DNA of 64,000 nt from the NCBI RefSeq assembly GCF_000830005.1, contig NZ_CP010407.1, positions 4,073,001 through 4,137,000 on the forward strand, in the 5' to 3' direction. Both the position numbers and the translations under genes were made by a program. Shown here in pieces: positions 42,221 through 52,503 of this stretch (within the stretch, counting starts at the first letter, position 1; every line of letters starts with the position of its first letter). The notes beneath the pieces are model-generated. The model saw only the letters and a list, made by a program, of their open reading frames with translations. It was not told where the DNA came from and did not search any database. The stretch comes from Streptomyces vietnamensis (GTDB lineage: Bacteria; Actinomycetota; Actinomycetes; Streptomycetales; Streptomycetaceae).

Positions 42221-44050
42221 ATGGGGCACTACAAGTCGAATCTCCGCGACATCGAGTTCAACCTCTTCGAGGTCCTCGGCCGCGACAAGGTGTACGGCAC
42301 CGGTCCGTTCGAGGAGATGGACGTCGACACCGCCAAGAGCATCCTCGACGAGATCCGCCGTCTCGCCGAGAACGAGCTCGCGGAGTCCTTCGCCGACGCC
42401 GACCGCAACCCGCCGGTCTTCGACCCGGAGACCAACACCGCCCCGGTCCCGGCCACCTTCAAGAAGTCGTACAACGCCTTCATGGAGTCCGAGTACTGGC
42501 GTCTGGGCATCCCGGAGGAGATCGGCGGCACCGTCTCCCCCCGCTCCCTGATCTGGGCGTACGCGGAGCTGCTCCTCGGCTCGAACCCGGCCATCTGGAT
42601 GTACTCCTCCGGCCCGGCCTTCGCCGGCATCCTCTACAACGAGGGCAACGAGGCGCAGAAGAAGGTCGCGCAGATCGCCGTCGAGAAGCGCTGGGGCTCC
42701 ACCATGGTCCTCACCGAGCCCGACGCGGGCTCGGACGTCGGCGCCGGCCGCACGAAGGCCATCCAGCAGGAGGACGGCTCCTGGCACATCGAGGGCGTCA
42801 AGCGCTTCATCACCTCCGGTGAGCACGACATGGAGGAGAACATCCTCCACTACGTCCTCGCCCGCCCCGAGGGTGCGGGCCCCGGCACCAAGGGCCTGAG
42901 CCTCTTCCTCGTCCCGAAGTACGAGTTCGACTGGGAGACCGGCGAGCTGGGCGCCCGCAACGGCGTCTACGCCACCAACGTCGAGCACAAGATGGGCCTC
43001 AAGGCCTCCAACACCTGCGAGATGACCTTCGGCGACCAGCACCCCGCCAAGGGCTGGCTGATCGGCGACAAGCACGACGGCATCCGCCAGATGTTCCTCA
43101 TCATCGAGTTCGCCCGCATGATGGTCGGCACGAAGGCGATCTCCACCCTCTCCACGGGCTACCTCAACGCCCTGGAGTACGCCAAGGAGCGCGTCCAGGG
43201 CACCGACCTGGCGAACTTCATGGACAAGGCCGCCCCCAAGGTCACCATCACGCACCACCCCGACGTCCGCCGCTCGCTGATGACGCAGAAGGCGTACGCC
43301 GAGGGCATGCGCTCCCTCGTCCTCTACACGGCCTCCGTGCAGGACGAGATCGCGATCAAGGAAGCGGCCGGCGAGGACGCGAAGGCCCTGCACGGCCTCA
43401 ACGACCTGCTGCTGCCGATCGTCAAGGGCTACGGCTCCGAGAAGGGCTACGAGCAGCTCGCGCAGTCGCTCCAGACCTTCGGCGGCTCCGGCTTCCTCCA
43501 GGAGTACCCGATCGAGCAGTACATCCGGGACGCCAAGATCGACACCCTCTACGAGGGCACCACGGCCATCCAGGGCCAGGACTTCTTCTTCCGCAAGATC
43601 GTCCGCGACCAGGGCGCCTCCCTGAACGCGCTGTCCGAGGAGATCAAGAAGTTCCTCGCGGTCGGCACCGGCGGCGAGGAGCTGGCCGGCGCCCGCGACG
43701 CGCTCGCCAAGGCCGCCGTCGACCTGGAGGGCATCGTCGGCAAGATGATCACCGACCTCACCGTCACCGGCGAGGACGTCAAGAACATCTACAAGGTCGG
43801 CCTCAACACCACCCGCCTGCTGCTCGCCTCCGGCGACGTCGTCGTCGGCTACCTGCTGCTCAAGGGTGCGGCCGTCGCCGCGGAGAAGCTGGCCGCCGGC
43901 GCCACGGGCAAGGACGTCGCCTTCTACCAGGGCAAGATCGCGGCCGCGAAGTTCTTCGCCGCCAACGTCCTGCCGGGCGTCTCCGCCGAGCGCGCGCTGG
44001 CCGAGGCCGTCGACGGCTCGCTGATGGACCTGGACGAGGCCGCGTTCTAA
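42221..44050 (+). CDS. Acyl-CoA dehydrogenase (large, FadE-type)
   Basis: 609 aa, longer than the usual ~390-aa dehydrogenases and of the FadE5-like class that has an extra C-terminal helical domain (about 475-609). FAD/substrate motifs visible include [34 protein letters not shown], and the catalytic-region [20 protein letters not shown] with the active-site Glu. It oxidises acyl-CoA to enoyl-CoA in beta-oxidation, using electron-transferring flavoprotein. The ATG has ACGGAG 8-10 nt upstream. Upstream palindromes suggest fatty-acid-responsive repression. A strong terminator follows. Confidence 0.92.
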   Translation: MGHYKSNLRDIEFNLFEVLGRDKVYGTGPFEEMDVDTAKSILDEIRRLAENELAESFADADRNPPVFDPETNTAPVPATFKKSYNAFMESEYWRLGIPEEIGGTVSPRSLIWAYAELLLGSNPAIWMYSSGPAFAGILYNEGNEAQKKVAQIAVEKRWGSTMVLTEPDAGSDVGAGRTKAIQQEDGSWHIEGVKRFITSGEHDMEENILHYVLARPEGAGPGTKGLSLFLVPKYEFDWETGELGARNGVYATNVEHKMGLKASNTCEMTFGDQHPAKGWLIGDKHDGIRQMFLIIEFARMMVGTKAISTLSTGYLNALEYAKERVQGTDLANFMDKAAPKVTITHHPDVRRSLMTQKAYAEGMRSLVLYTASVQDEIAIKEAAGEDAKALHGLNDLLLPIVKGYGSEKGYEQLAQSLQTFGGSGFLQEYPIEQYIRDAKIDTLYEGTTAIQGQDFFFRKIVRDQGASLNALSEEIKKFLAVGTGGEELAGARDALAKAAVDLEGIVGKMITDLTVTGEDVKNIYKVGLNTTRLLLASGDVVVGYLLLKGAAVAAEKLAAGATGKDVAFYQGKIAAAKFFAANVLPGVSAERALAEAVDGSLMDLDEAAF

Positions 44051-44072
44051 GACGCACCTCGTTCCGCAGGGC

Positions 44073-44104
44073 ACGGCCCGTCCCCGGGGAGGGGGGCGGG
44101 CCGT
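44073..44104 (+). terminator. Terminator of the acyl-CoA dehydrogenase gene
   Basis: ACGGCCCG-T-CCCC / GGGG-CGGGCCGT: a 12-bp stem with one bulge, 22 nt after the stop. Confidence 0.75.
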
Positions 44105-44124
44105 TCTGCGTTCCCGGGGGAGCT

Positions 44125-44200
44125 GGGAAACGGGGCGGGGAAACGGGGGCGGGGAAACAGGGGCGGGGAAACAGGGGCGGGGAAACGGGGGCGGGAAAAA
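44125..44200. repeat. Five-unit 14-bp tandem repeat GGGAAACGGGGGCG
   Basis: Degenerate array (GGGAAAC[G/A]GGGGCG) with strong G/C strand asymmetry, in the gap between the terminator and the sigma-factor promoter. No spacer, so not CRISPR. Could form G-rich secondary structure. Confidence 0.85.
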
Positions 44201-44214
44201 AGTTCCGGCACGGG

Positions 44215-44242
44215 TGTAACGCGAGCGGTGGGCCCGCGAGTC
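44215..44242 (+). promoter_or_regulatory. ECF-type promoter TGTAAC-N16-CGAGTC
   Basis: The pattern fits ECF sigma promoters of the CGTAAC-N16-CGTT type (as for BldN targets). Predicted transcription starts a few nt before the sigma-factor ATG at 44261, suggesting autoregulation by that sigma factor. Confidence 0.5.
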
Positions 44243-44260
44243 TTCCTCTGTGTGAAGGCG

Positions 44261-44842
44261 ATGACGAGAGCGAGCGGCGGCGCGGAGCCCGAGGGCTTCC
44301 ACGACTTCGCCCGCGCCATGGGCCCGCGCCTGTTCCGTACGGCGCTGCTCATGTGCGGCGACTGGCACCTGGCCGAGGACCTGGCGCAGACCGCCCTCGG
44401 CAAGCTCTTCACCTCGTGGTCCCGGGTGCGCCGCGCCGACAACGCCGACGCCTACGCCCGCACGGTCCTCATGCGGACCTACTTCTCCCACCGCCGGCTG
44501 CGCCGCACCGCCGAACACCCCACCGCCGCGCTGCCCGACGGCATCGCCCCCGAACACGACAGCGCCTTACGGCTCACGCTCCTCTCCGCGCTGGCCGAGC
44601 TGCCCGCGAAGGACCGGGCCGTGGTCGTGCTCCGGTACTGGGAGGACCGCAGCGTCCGGGAGACCGCGGACGCCCTGCGGATGAGCGAGGGCAGCGTCCG
44701 GGTGCGCGCCGCCCGCGCCCTCACCCGGCTGCGCACCCGCCTCGGCGAGGACGGCTCCGGGGGCGGCCCCGGTACGGGAAACGGCAACGACGGCAACGAC
44801 TCCGGGAAGGACGGTACGCCCCATGGGCTCGTACGACGATGA
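44261..44842 (+). CDS. SigE-family ECF RNA polymerase sigma factor with TTA codon
   Basis: 193 aa. Region 2 (about 10-75: FHDFARAMGPRLFRTALLMC, LAEDLAQTALGKLFTSW) and region 4 (about 110-165: ALAELPAKDRAVVVLRYWED, RSVRETADALRMSEGSVRVR) identify an ECF factor of the SigE family. The C-terminus is a Gly/Asn-rich tail. A TTA codon at 44567-44569 (L103) makes translation depend on the bldA tRNA in Streptomyces. It overlaps the next gene by 20 nt. The ATG has GAAGG close upstream; an upstream GTG at 44252 is less likely. Confidence 0.88.
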   Translation: MTRASGGAEPEGFHDFARAMGPRLFRTALLMCGDWHLAEDLAQTALGKLFTSWSRVRRADNADAYARTVLMRTYFSHRRLRRTAEHPTAALPDGIAPEHDSALRLTLLSALAELPAKDRAVVVLRYWEDRSVRETADALRMSEGSVRVRAARALTRLRTRLGEDGSGGGPGTGNGNDGNDSGKDGTPHGLVRR

Positions 44843-45722
44843 GACCGCCTACGGGCGGGAGCTGACCCGGACCATGGACCGGGCGATGGCCCGGCTCCCC
44901 CTGAACACCGAGGCCCTGGTCACCGAGGGCGCCGCCCGGGGCGTCCGGCGCCGCCGCCGGCGCCGGGCCGCCGCCTGGGGCGCGGCCTGCACGGCGGCGA
45001 TCGCGCTGACGACCACCGCCGTCCTGACCACCGGCTCCCCCGGGCTGCCCGGGGGCACGGCCGGGACCGTGACCGTCGCCGTGCCCGAGTTCGCCGGGCC
45101 GGGCGCCGGCGCGCCGGCCGGCCGGGAGCCGATCAGCGGGGCCGCCACGGCCGTCCTGCTGGCCGAGCTGCTCCCGGGGCGGCCCCCGACCGACCGGGCC
45201 GAGGTGCTGGACAGCGACCCCGCGTCCGGCTCCGTCCAGACGTACGCCCTGCTGCCCCTGGGCGCCGGGGCGGAGGCGGGCACGGTCGCGGTGTGGCTCC
45301 AGGGGGACTACGCCCGCCTGCCCGCCGAGCGGAAGGCCACCGCCCCCGCTGATCCCGCGTCCAAGGGGCGGCCGCGGAAGAAGGACGGGGCCCCGACGGC
45401 CGACCCCTCGCACCAGTCCGCGCGGGGCGACCTCGAACGCCACTACTCCTGCCCCCGCGACAAGGCGGCCGACGACTGCCGGATCTCCAAACTCCCGGAC
45501 GGATCCGTCCTGTTGACGCACCGGGACGACACGAACGCGCGCGGGGCGCTGACCGTGGACCTGCTGCGGACCGACGGCACCAGGGTGGTGGTCACCGCGA
45601 CCGGGACCGAGCTCTCCACGGACACCCTGACGACCGTGGCGACCAGCCCGCGCTGGCAGCAGTGGGTCGATCCCGCCACGAACAAGACCGCCGATCAGGC
45701 CAACGTCGGCTCCCGGCGGTGA
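44823..45722 (+). CDS. Membrane protein partnered with the SigE-family sigma factor (putative anti-sigma)
   Basis: 299 aa. The cytosolic N-terminus (about 1-50) ends in an Arg cluster ([15 protein letters not shown]), followed by one membrane segment (about 51-75) and a long extracytoplasmic domain (about 76-299) with a Cys pair in HYSCPRDKAADDCRISK. Overlap with the sigma gene by 20 nt and this topology strongly suggest an anti-sigma-type partner, although no classic zinc-binding anti-sigma motif is visible. Disulfide-forming Cys outside could make it redox- or stress-responsive. Confidence 0.75.
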   Translation: MGSYDDETAYGRELTRTMDRAMARLPLNTEALVTEGAARGVRRRRRRRAAAWGAACTAAIALTTTAVLTTGSPGLPGGTAGTVTVAVPEFAGPGAGAPAGREPISGAATAVLLAELLPGRPPTDRAEVLDSDPASGSVQTYALLPLGAGAEAGTVAVWLQGDYARLPAERKATAPADPASKGRPRKKDGAPTADPSHQSARGDLERHYSCPRDKAADDCRISKLPDGSVLLTHRDDTNARGALTVDLLRTDGTRVVVTATGTELSTDTLTTVATSPRWQQWVDPATNKTADQANVGSRR

Positions 45723-45824
45723 CGCGGACATGACTGTCTGGATGCCTCGGGCGACAAAAACGGCGGAATCCCGGATGCCGGGCAGTGGACGAACCAATCG
45801 GACTCCGCTCCCCCACATGTCCGC

Positions 45825-45855
45825 CCGGCCGGAAACACACGCGTTTCCCGGCCGG
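45825..45855 (+). terminator. Hairpin in the gap before the I36 gene
   Basis: CCGGCCGGAAAC / GTTTCCCGGCCGG (one bulge) with a 6-nt loop, about 100 nt after the putative anti-sigma stop. Confidence 0.6.
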
Positions 45856-45914
45856 TCCGGAACGGCAAGGCCGACGCGCGAACAGAACCGGACGGAACCC
45901 CAACTTCCTTATTT

Positions 45915-45924
45915 CAAGCGCTTG
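45915..45924. promoter_or_regulatory. Palindrome CAAGCGCTTG (LacI-type operator)
   Basis: Ten-bp perfect palindrome with the GCGC centre typical of LacI-family operators, in an AT-rich patch 118 nt before the I36 start. The 320-nt gap 45723-46042 otherwise holds the hairpin at 45825 and nothing else clear. Confidence 0.5.
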
Positions 45925-46042
45925 TTACGTTCTCTTCCGCCCCAGGAGGCAGTCACGGCGTCCATGGAATCCATGGCATCCACGACCGCCGCGCGCCCCA
46001 GGGGCCACCATCCGACGAGAGACACGGCAGGAAGAGACACTC

Positions 46043-46453
46043 ATGTCCAAGCGCATCAGCGCCGCACTGCTCTCCACCGTCGCCGCGGTGGGCCTCGGCC
46101 TCACCCTGGCTGCTCCGGCCAACGCCGCCGACCGCGACGGCGCCTGCAACACCGGAGAGCTCTGCTACTACTTCAACAGCAACTTCGGGGGCTCCCTCTC
46201 CGACTTCTACGGCAACGACCCGAACCTGGTCGACGACGCCTTCCTGAGCAGCGGCAACGGCCAGGGGCAGTCCGTCAAGAACAACGCGGCCGGCGCCAAG
46301 AACATCGACCCGAGCCACAACGTGACGGTCTGGTACAACCGCGACTACAACTTCGGTACGTACAGCGGCCGTTCGGACACCCTCCCGGCCAACTCCCAGG
46401 ACGGCGTGTTCGACAACGTCTACAACCAGAACGCCTCGCACTCCTGGTGGTAG
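46043..46453 (+). CDS. Secreted peptidase inhibitor family I36 protein
   Basis: 136 aa. A Sec signal peptide covers about residues 1-28 (MSKRISAALLSTVAAVGLGL; cleavage after APANA). The mature part is a beta/gamma-crystallin-like I36 domain with GELCYYFNSNFGGSLSDFYG, two cysteines, and repeated Asn/Tyr/Gly-rich strands. I36 proteins such as SMI inhibit secreted metalloproteases of the producer. No protease gene is adjacent. It is monocistronic with its own terminator. Confidence 0.85.
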   Translation: MSKRISAALLSTVAAVGLGLTLAAPANAADRDGACNTGELCYYFNSNFGGSLSDFYGNDPNLVDDAFLSSGNGQGQSVKNNAAGAKNIDPSHNVTVWYNRDYNFGTYSGRSDTLPANSQDGVFDNVYNQNASHSWW

Positions 46454-46455
46454 AA

Positions 46456-46480
46456 CCGGGCCGCGTCCACAGCGGCCCGG
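46456..46480 (+). terminator. Terminator of the I36 gene
   Basis: Perfect 9-bp stem CCGGGCCGC / GCGGCCCGG with a 7-nt loop immediately after the stop. Confidence 0.8.
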
Positions 46481-46575
46481 AACCCGGCACAACCCGTCAC
46501 CAGGGTGCCCGTCCGTCACGGGCGGGCACCCGCCCCCACCGCCGGATCGTCCGGACGACCCCGCCGAGCGGAGCC

Positions 46576-47538
46576 ATGACGTCACGCCGCCCCTCCCGCC
46601 CCCTTGCCTGCCTGTTACTCGCCGTGGGCCCGCTGTCCCTCAGCGCCTGCTCCAGCGCCGGATCCGGCGCCCCGGACGTCCCGGCCAGTGCATCGACGCG
46701 CGCGGAGGCCGTGGAACACGTCCCCGAACCGCTGCCCATGCCCCTCGACCCGTACCGGCTCAGCGGCGCCGACCACGCCGAGCTGTACGCCGCCGAACAG
46801 GCCCTCGTCACCACCTGCCTGCGCGGGTTCGGGGTCACCTACCGGTCCCCGGCGGGCAGCTCCTCGGCGCAGCCGCCCCCGGAAGGCCCGTACGGCGTCA
46901 CCGATCCCGACTGGGCACGCAAGTACGGCTACCGCCTCCCGCCCGCCCTCATCGCCACGGACCACGGCAGCCGGCCGCTGCCCGACCCGACCACCGTGGC
47001 GCTCATCACCGGCGGCGTCACCTACGACCGGAACGGCACCCCCCAGCGCATCTCCGACCAGCCCCTCCTGACCACGCACCACGGCAGGAAGGTGCCCGAG
47101 GGAGGCTGCCTCGGCGAGGCCCGCCGCACCCTGGCCGGGCGGAACGACAACCGCGACCCGACCCGGATCGGATCGGCCCTCTACGCGCAGGCGTACCGGG
47201 ACTCCCAGCAGGACCCCCGGGTGACCGCCGCGACGGCCGACTGGGCGGCCTGCATGAAACAGCGCGGATTCACGTACAGGACGCCGCTCGAACCGGCCAA
47301 CGACCCGTCCTTCCCCCGCAATCCGCCCGCCGACGAGCGGGAGCGCGCCACCGCCGTCGCCGACGTGGCCTGCAAGGAGAAGACCGGGCTCGTCGCCCTC
47401 TGGCACCGCGTCGAGAGCGAGATCGAGCGCAGCCTCATGCGCGGGCACGGCACGGAACTCGCGGCGGCGAAGGCCGACCGGGACGCCCGCCTCGCCCACG
47501 CCCGACGGATCAACGCCGGTGCGAAGACGAGCGGTTGA
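46576..47538 (+). CDS. Four-cysteine lipoprotein 1, with TTA codon in the signal peptide
   Basis: 320 aa. Type-II signal peptide with lipobox LSLSAC (lipidated C25). A TTA codon encodes L14 (46615-46617), in the hydrophobic core of the signal peptide. The mature protein has four further cysteines in recognisable contexts: TTCLRGFGVTYRSP, EGGCLGEARRTL, WAACMKQRGFTYRTP and DVACKEKTG. The same order recurs in the next gene's product, so the two are paralogs. A C-x3-4-GF[TV]Y module appears twice within each protein, suggesting internal duplication. Function unknown; it lies just upstream of an efflux operon. Confidence 0.82.
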   Translation: MTSRRPSRPLACLLLAVGPLSLSACSSAGSGAPDVPASASTRAEAVEHVPEPLPMPLDPYRLSGADHAELYAAEQALVTTCLRGFGVTYRSPAGSSSAQPPPEGPYGVTDPDWARKYGYRLPPALIATDHGSRPLPDPTTVALITGGVTYDRNGTPQRISDQPLLTTHHGRKVPEGGCLGEARRTLAGRNDNRDPTRIGSALYAQAYRDSQQDPRVTAATADWAACMKQRGFTYRTPLEPANDPSFPRNPPADERERATAVADVACKEKTGLVALWHRVESEIERSLMRGHGTELAAAKADRDARLAHARRINAGAKTSG

Positions 47539-47670
47539 CGCCCCACCGCCGACGCCGCGCCGCGGTCGCCGCGCCGCAGTCGCTCCACCGCCGACACCGG
47601 TTCGTACCTCTCGCTCTTCCGTACCTCTCGCTCTGCCGAAGACGCTTTCCCTCTCGTACTGGAGCACACC

Positions 47671-48647
47671 ATGAAGACCCCGTCCCGCCGGCCCGCGCTC
47701 CGCGCCGCCGCCCTCCCCGTCCTCGTCCTCGCCACCGCCCTCACCCTCACCGGCTGCGGCGGCTCCGGCGACGCCCCCCAGGGCCAGGACTCCAAGACGA
47801 ACGCCCAGGCACCCGGCGGCTCCAAGGCCCCGGCGGACGCCGGCCCGGTCGACCAGCCGCTCCCCCTCACCGCGTACATGCGCGGCTCGGCCGAGGACGT
47901 CAAGACCATCCAGCGGGCGAGCGAGCTGCTGATCTCCGCCTGCATGAAGCGGTACGGCTTCGACTACGCGCCCAAGAACGCCGTCGAGGAGAACAAGCCC
48001 GCCCGCGACTCCGAGTACCGGATGATCCCCGCCGCCCAGGCCGCCTCCTACGGCTACCGCTCGCCCAAGCCCGCCACGGCCGGCGGCGACGACACGGGCG
48101 ACGGCAAGTCCGGCAGCGAGGCCGAGGAGGCCGTACGCGTCGGCACCGGCGCCCGTACGGTGGCGGGGCAGGCCGTCCCCGAGGGCGGCTGCAAGGGCGA
48201 GGCCTCCCGCACCATGGCCAAGGGCCTCCCCCAGCTCCCCGTGCCCAGCCCGGTCGACGAGGCCGCCAACACCGCCGCCCAGAAGGCCCAGGCCGACAAC
48301 CGGCTCATCGCCGCCATCGGCAAGTGGAGCACCTGCATGAAGAAGAGCGGTTTCCTCTTCTCCCAGCCGCAGGAACCGGTCGCCCGCTTCTCCGGCAAGG
48401 GCAGCTCGGGCGGCGACCGGCCCTCCGACGGCAGCCCCATGGCCGCGGCCGCCACCGAGGAGGAGAAGAAGGTCGCGGTCGCCGACAGCGCCTGCAACGC
48501 GGAAGCCGGACTCGAACAGGCCTGGTACGCCGTGGTGAAGCCGCTCCAGCAGAGCGAGATCGACAGCCGGGCCGAACAGTTCAAGACCGTGGAGGCCTGG
48601 AACAAGGGCTACCTCGCCAACGCGCAGAAGGCCCTCGCGGACCACTG

Positions 48648-48648
<1 letters not shown>
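47671..48648 (+). CDS. Four-cysteine lipoprotein 2
   Basis: 325 aa, lipobox TLTGC (C29). Paralog of the preceding product: SACMKRYGFDYAP, EGGCKGEASRTM, WSTCMKKSGFLFSQP and DSACNAEAG match the four cysteine contexts in order. A Gly/Lys linker follows the signal. Its TGA overlaps the ATG of the efflux adaptor gene (TGATG), so it is translationally coupled to the transporter operon and may be an extracytoplasmic substrate-binding or sensor component. No TTA codon here. The ribosome-binding site (CTGGAG) is modest. Confidence 0.85.
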
Positions 48649-50410
<1,762 letters not shown>

Positions 50411-50414
<4 letters not shown>

Positions 50415-51127
50415 CGCCACCGGAGCCCGACCCCGCACCACAGGAAGCACCCGTCATCGAGTTCCGGCAGGTCGCGCTCACCTACCCCGGGCCGCCGCCC
50501 GTCGAAGCCCTGCGCCCCTGCGACCTCACCGTCCACCGGGGCGACTTCGTCACCGTCGTCGGCCCCTCCGGCTCCGGCAAGTCGACCTTCCTGAACATCG
50601 TCGGCCTGCTCGACTCGCCCACCGCCGGCAGCTACCTCCTCGACGGCATCGACACCGGCACCCTGCGGGACACCGACCGCACGGCCCTGCGCGGCCGCCG
50701 CATCGGCTTCGTCTTCCAGTCCTTCCACCTCATGCCGCACCGCAGCGCCCTGGAGAACGTGTCGCTCGCCCTCGTGTACGGGGGAGCGCCCCGCGCCGCA
50801 CGGCCCGGCCTCGCCCGGGAGGCGCTGCGGCGGGTCGGGCTCGGCCACCGCACGGACGCACTGCCCAGCCGGATGTCCGGCGGCGAACGCCAGCGGGTCG
50901 CCATCGCCCGCGCCCTCGTCGGACGGCCCTCCCTGCTGCTGTGCGACGAACCGACCGGAAACCTGGACTCGGCCAACGCCGCCACCGTGCTGCGGCTCCT
51001 CGCCGAACTCCACGGCGAGGGCATGACCGTCCTCCTCATCACCCACGACCCCGAGGTCGCGGCCCGGGGGCTGCGCACGATCGCCGTACGCGACGGCGTC
51101 CTGAGCGAACAGGCGGTCCCCGCGTGA
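50411..51127 (+). CDS. ABC transporter ATP-binding protein (MacB/LolD-type)
   Basis: 238 aa. Walker A is GPSGSGKST at about residues 54-62, the signature is MSGGERQRVAIARAL, and Walker B is LLLCDEPTGNLDS. The sequence is closest to the ATPases of MacB/FtsE-like export systems. The start overlaps the adaptor stop (ATGA) and its stop overlaps the permease start (GTGA). Together with adaptor and permease it forms a tripartite-style exporter, probably of a peptide, antibiotic or lipid. Confidence 0.95.
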
Positions 51128-52407
51128 CCCGACCGGACGGGCCGCCCCGTACCAACGGATTCCGTACGAGCCGCTCCAGGGCCCGGGTCGTCGAGCCGAC
51201 CTCCTTCCCCCTGCGCGACCTCCTCGCCGAGGCCTTCGCCGGCATCCTCCAGCGCCCCGGCCGCGCCACGCTCACCGCCCTCGGCACCGTCCTCGGCGTC
51301 GGCACCTTCGTCGCGGTCCTCGGCCTCACCGCGACCGCGTCCTCGCAGATCGACGCCCGCTTCAACGTGCTCACCGCCACCGAGGTGACCGTCGAGGACG
51401 TGGCCCGCACCAAGGACCCCTTCGCCGCCCCCGGCTTCCCCGAGGACGCCGGACCGCGCGTCGAACGGCTCCGCGGGGTCCGGCACGCCGGCGTGTTCTG
51501 GCCGGTGCGGCCCCCGACGGGCGCGCCCACCGTGCGCTCGTCGCCGGTGAGCGACGCGGCGGGCACGGGAGGCGCGAACATCGAGGTGACCGCCGTCTCC
51601 CCGGGCGCCCTCCAGGCGGTGATGCCCCGGCTCGCGGAGGGCCGGCTGTACGACGCGTACCACGCGAAGGCCCGCCAGCCCGTCGCCGTCATCGGCAGCG
51701 GCATCGCCGCCCGGCTCGGCATCTCCACCCTGGAGACCTCCCCGACGCTCTTCATCGGCGACCAGCCGTTCACCGTCGCCGGCGTCATCGACGACGTCCG
51801 GCGGCGCCCCGAGATGCTGATGTCCGTGCTCGTGCCGGACACCGTCGCCCGCGGCCTGTGGGGCGAGCCCACCCAGGACTCCCGCATGATCGTCGCCACC
51901 GACCTCGGCGCCGCCCCCCAGATCGCCGCCGAGATACCGGTGGCGCTCCGCCCCGACCACCCCGACTACCTCCAGGCCGCGGCGCCGCCCGACCCGCGCA
52001 CCCTGCGCTCCTCCGTCACCTCCGACCTGGACCAGCTGTTCCTGCTGCTCGCCGCGATCTGCCTGTTCATCGGCGCGGTCGGCATCGCGAACACCACGCT
52101 CGTCTCCGTACTGGAACGCACCGGGGAGATCGGCCTGCGGCGGGCCCTCGGCGCCCGGGGGCGCCACGTCACTGCCCAGTTCCTCACCGAGTCCGGCTTC
52201 CTCGGCGCCCTCGGCGGCCTGGTCGGCACGAGCATCGGCTCGGTCACCGTGGTCCTGGTCGCCTGGCTGCGCGACTGGACGCCCGTCCTGCACACCGGCA
52301 CCGTCGTCGCCGCCCCGCTGATCGGCCTGGTCACCGGGGTGGTCGCCGGGATCTACCCGGCCTGGCGGGCCGCCCGCATCCAGCCGGTGGAGGCCCTGCG
52401 CCGATGA
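51124..52407 (+). CDS. ABC transporter permease (MacB-like, FtsX domain)
   Basis: 427 aa, GTG start overlapping the ATPase stop. The layout is one N-terminal membrane segment (GRATLTALGTVLGVGTFVAV), a large extracytoplasmic MacB-core domain (about 75-290), and three C-terminal segments with the FtsX signature LRRALGARGRHVTAQFLTES. It ends YPAWRAARIQPVEALRR, the family hallmark. It drives export via mechanotransmission rather than classic translocation in characterised relatives. Last gene of the operon; the next gene has its own promoter. Confidence 0.93.
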   Translation: MTRPDGPPRTNGFRTSRSRARVVEPTSFPLRDLLAEAFAGILQRPGRATLTALGTVLGVGTFVAVLGLTATASSQIDARFNVLTATEVTVEDVARTKDPFAAPGFPEDAGPRVERLRGVRHAGVFWPVRPPTGAPTVRSSPVSDAAGTGGANIEVTAVSPGALQAVMPRLAEGRLYDAYHAKARQPVAVIGSGIAARLGISTLETSPTLFIGDQPFTVAGVIDDVRRRPEMLMSVLVPDTVARGLWGEPTQDSRMIVATDLGAAPQIAAEIPVALRPDHPDYLQAAAPPDPRTLRSSVTSDLDQLFLLLAAICLFIGAVGIANTTLVSVLERTGEIGLRRALGARGRHVTAQFLTESGFLGALGGLVGTSIGSVTVVLVAWLRDWTPVLHTGTVVAAPLIGLVTGVVAGIYPAWRAARIQPVEALRR

Positions 52408-52491
52408 CCGGCGGAGCACACCGGAGGTTCCCGGGATTCCCGTCCCCCGTCCCACTTTTCGGGGTCCCGTCTTCGCATTCCGGTCCCTGCG

Positions 52492-52497
52492 TATGGT
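52492..52497 (+). promoter_or_regulatory. Putative -10 box of the M18 peptidase gene (leaderless)
   Basis: TATGGT 6 nt before the ATG at 52504 with no ribosome-binding site between; fits a leaderless mRNA. The -35 region is weak. Confidence 0.4.
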
Positions 52498-52503
52498 GAA
52501 CCC

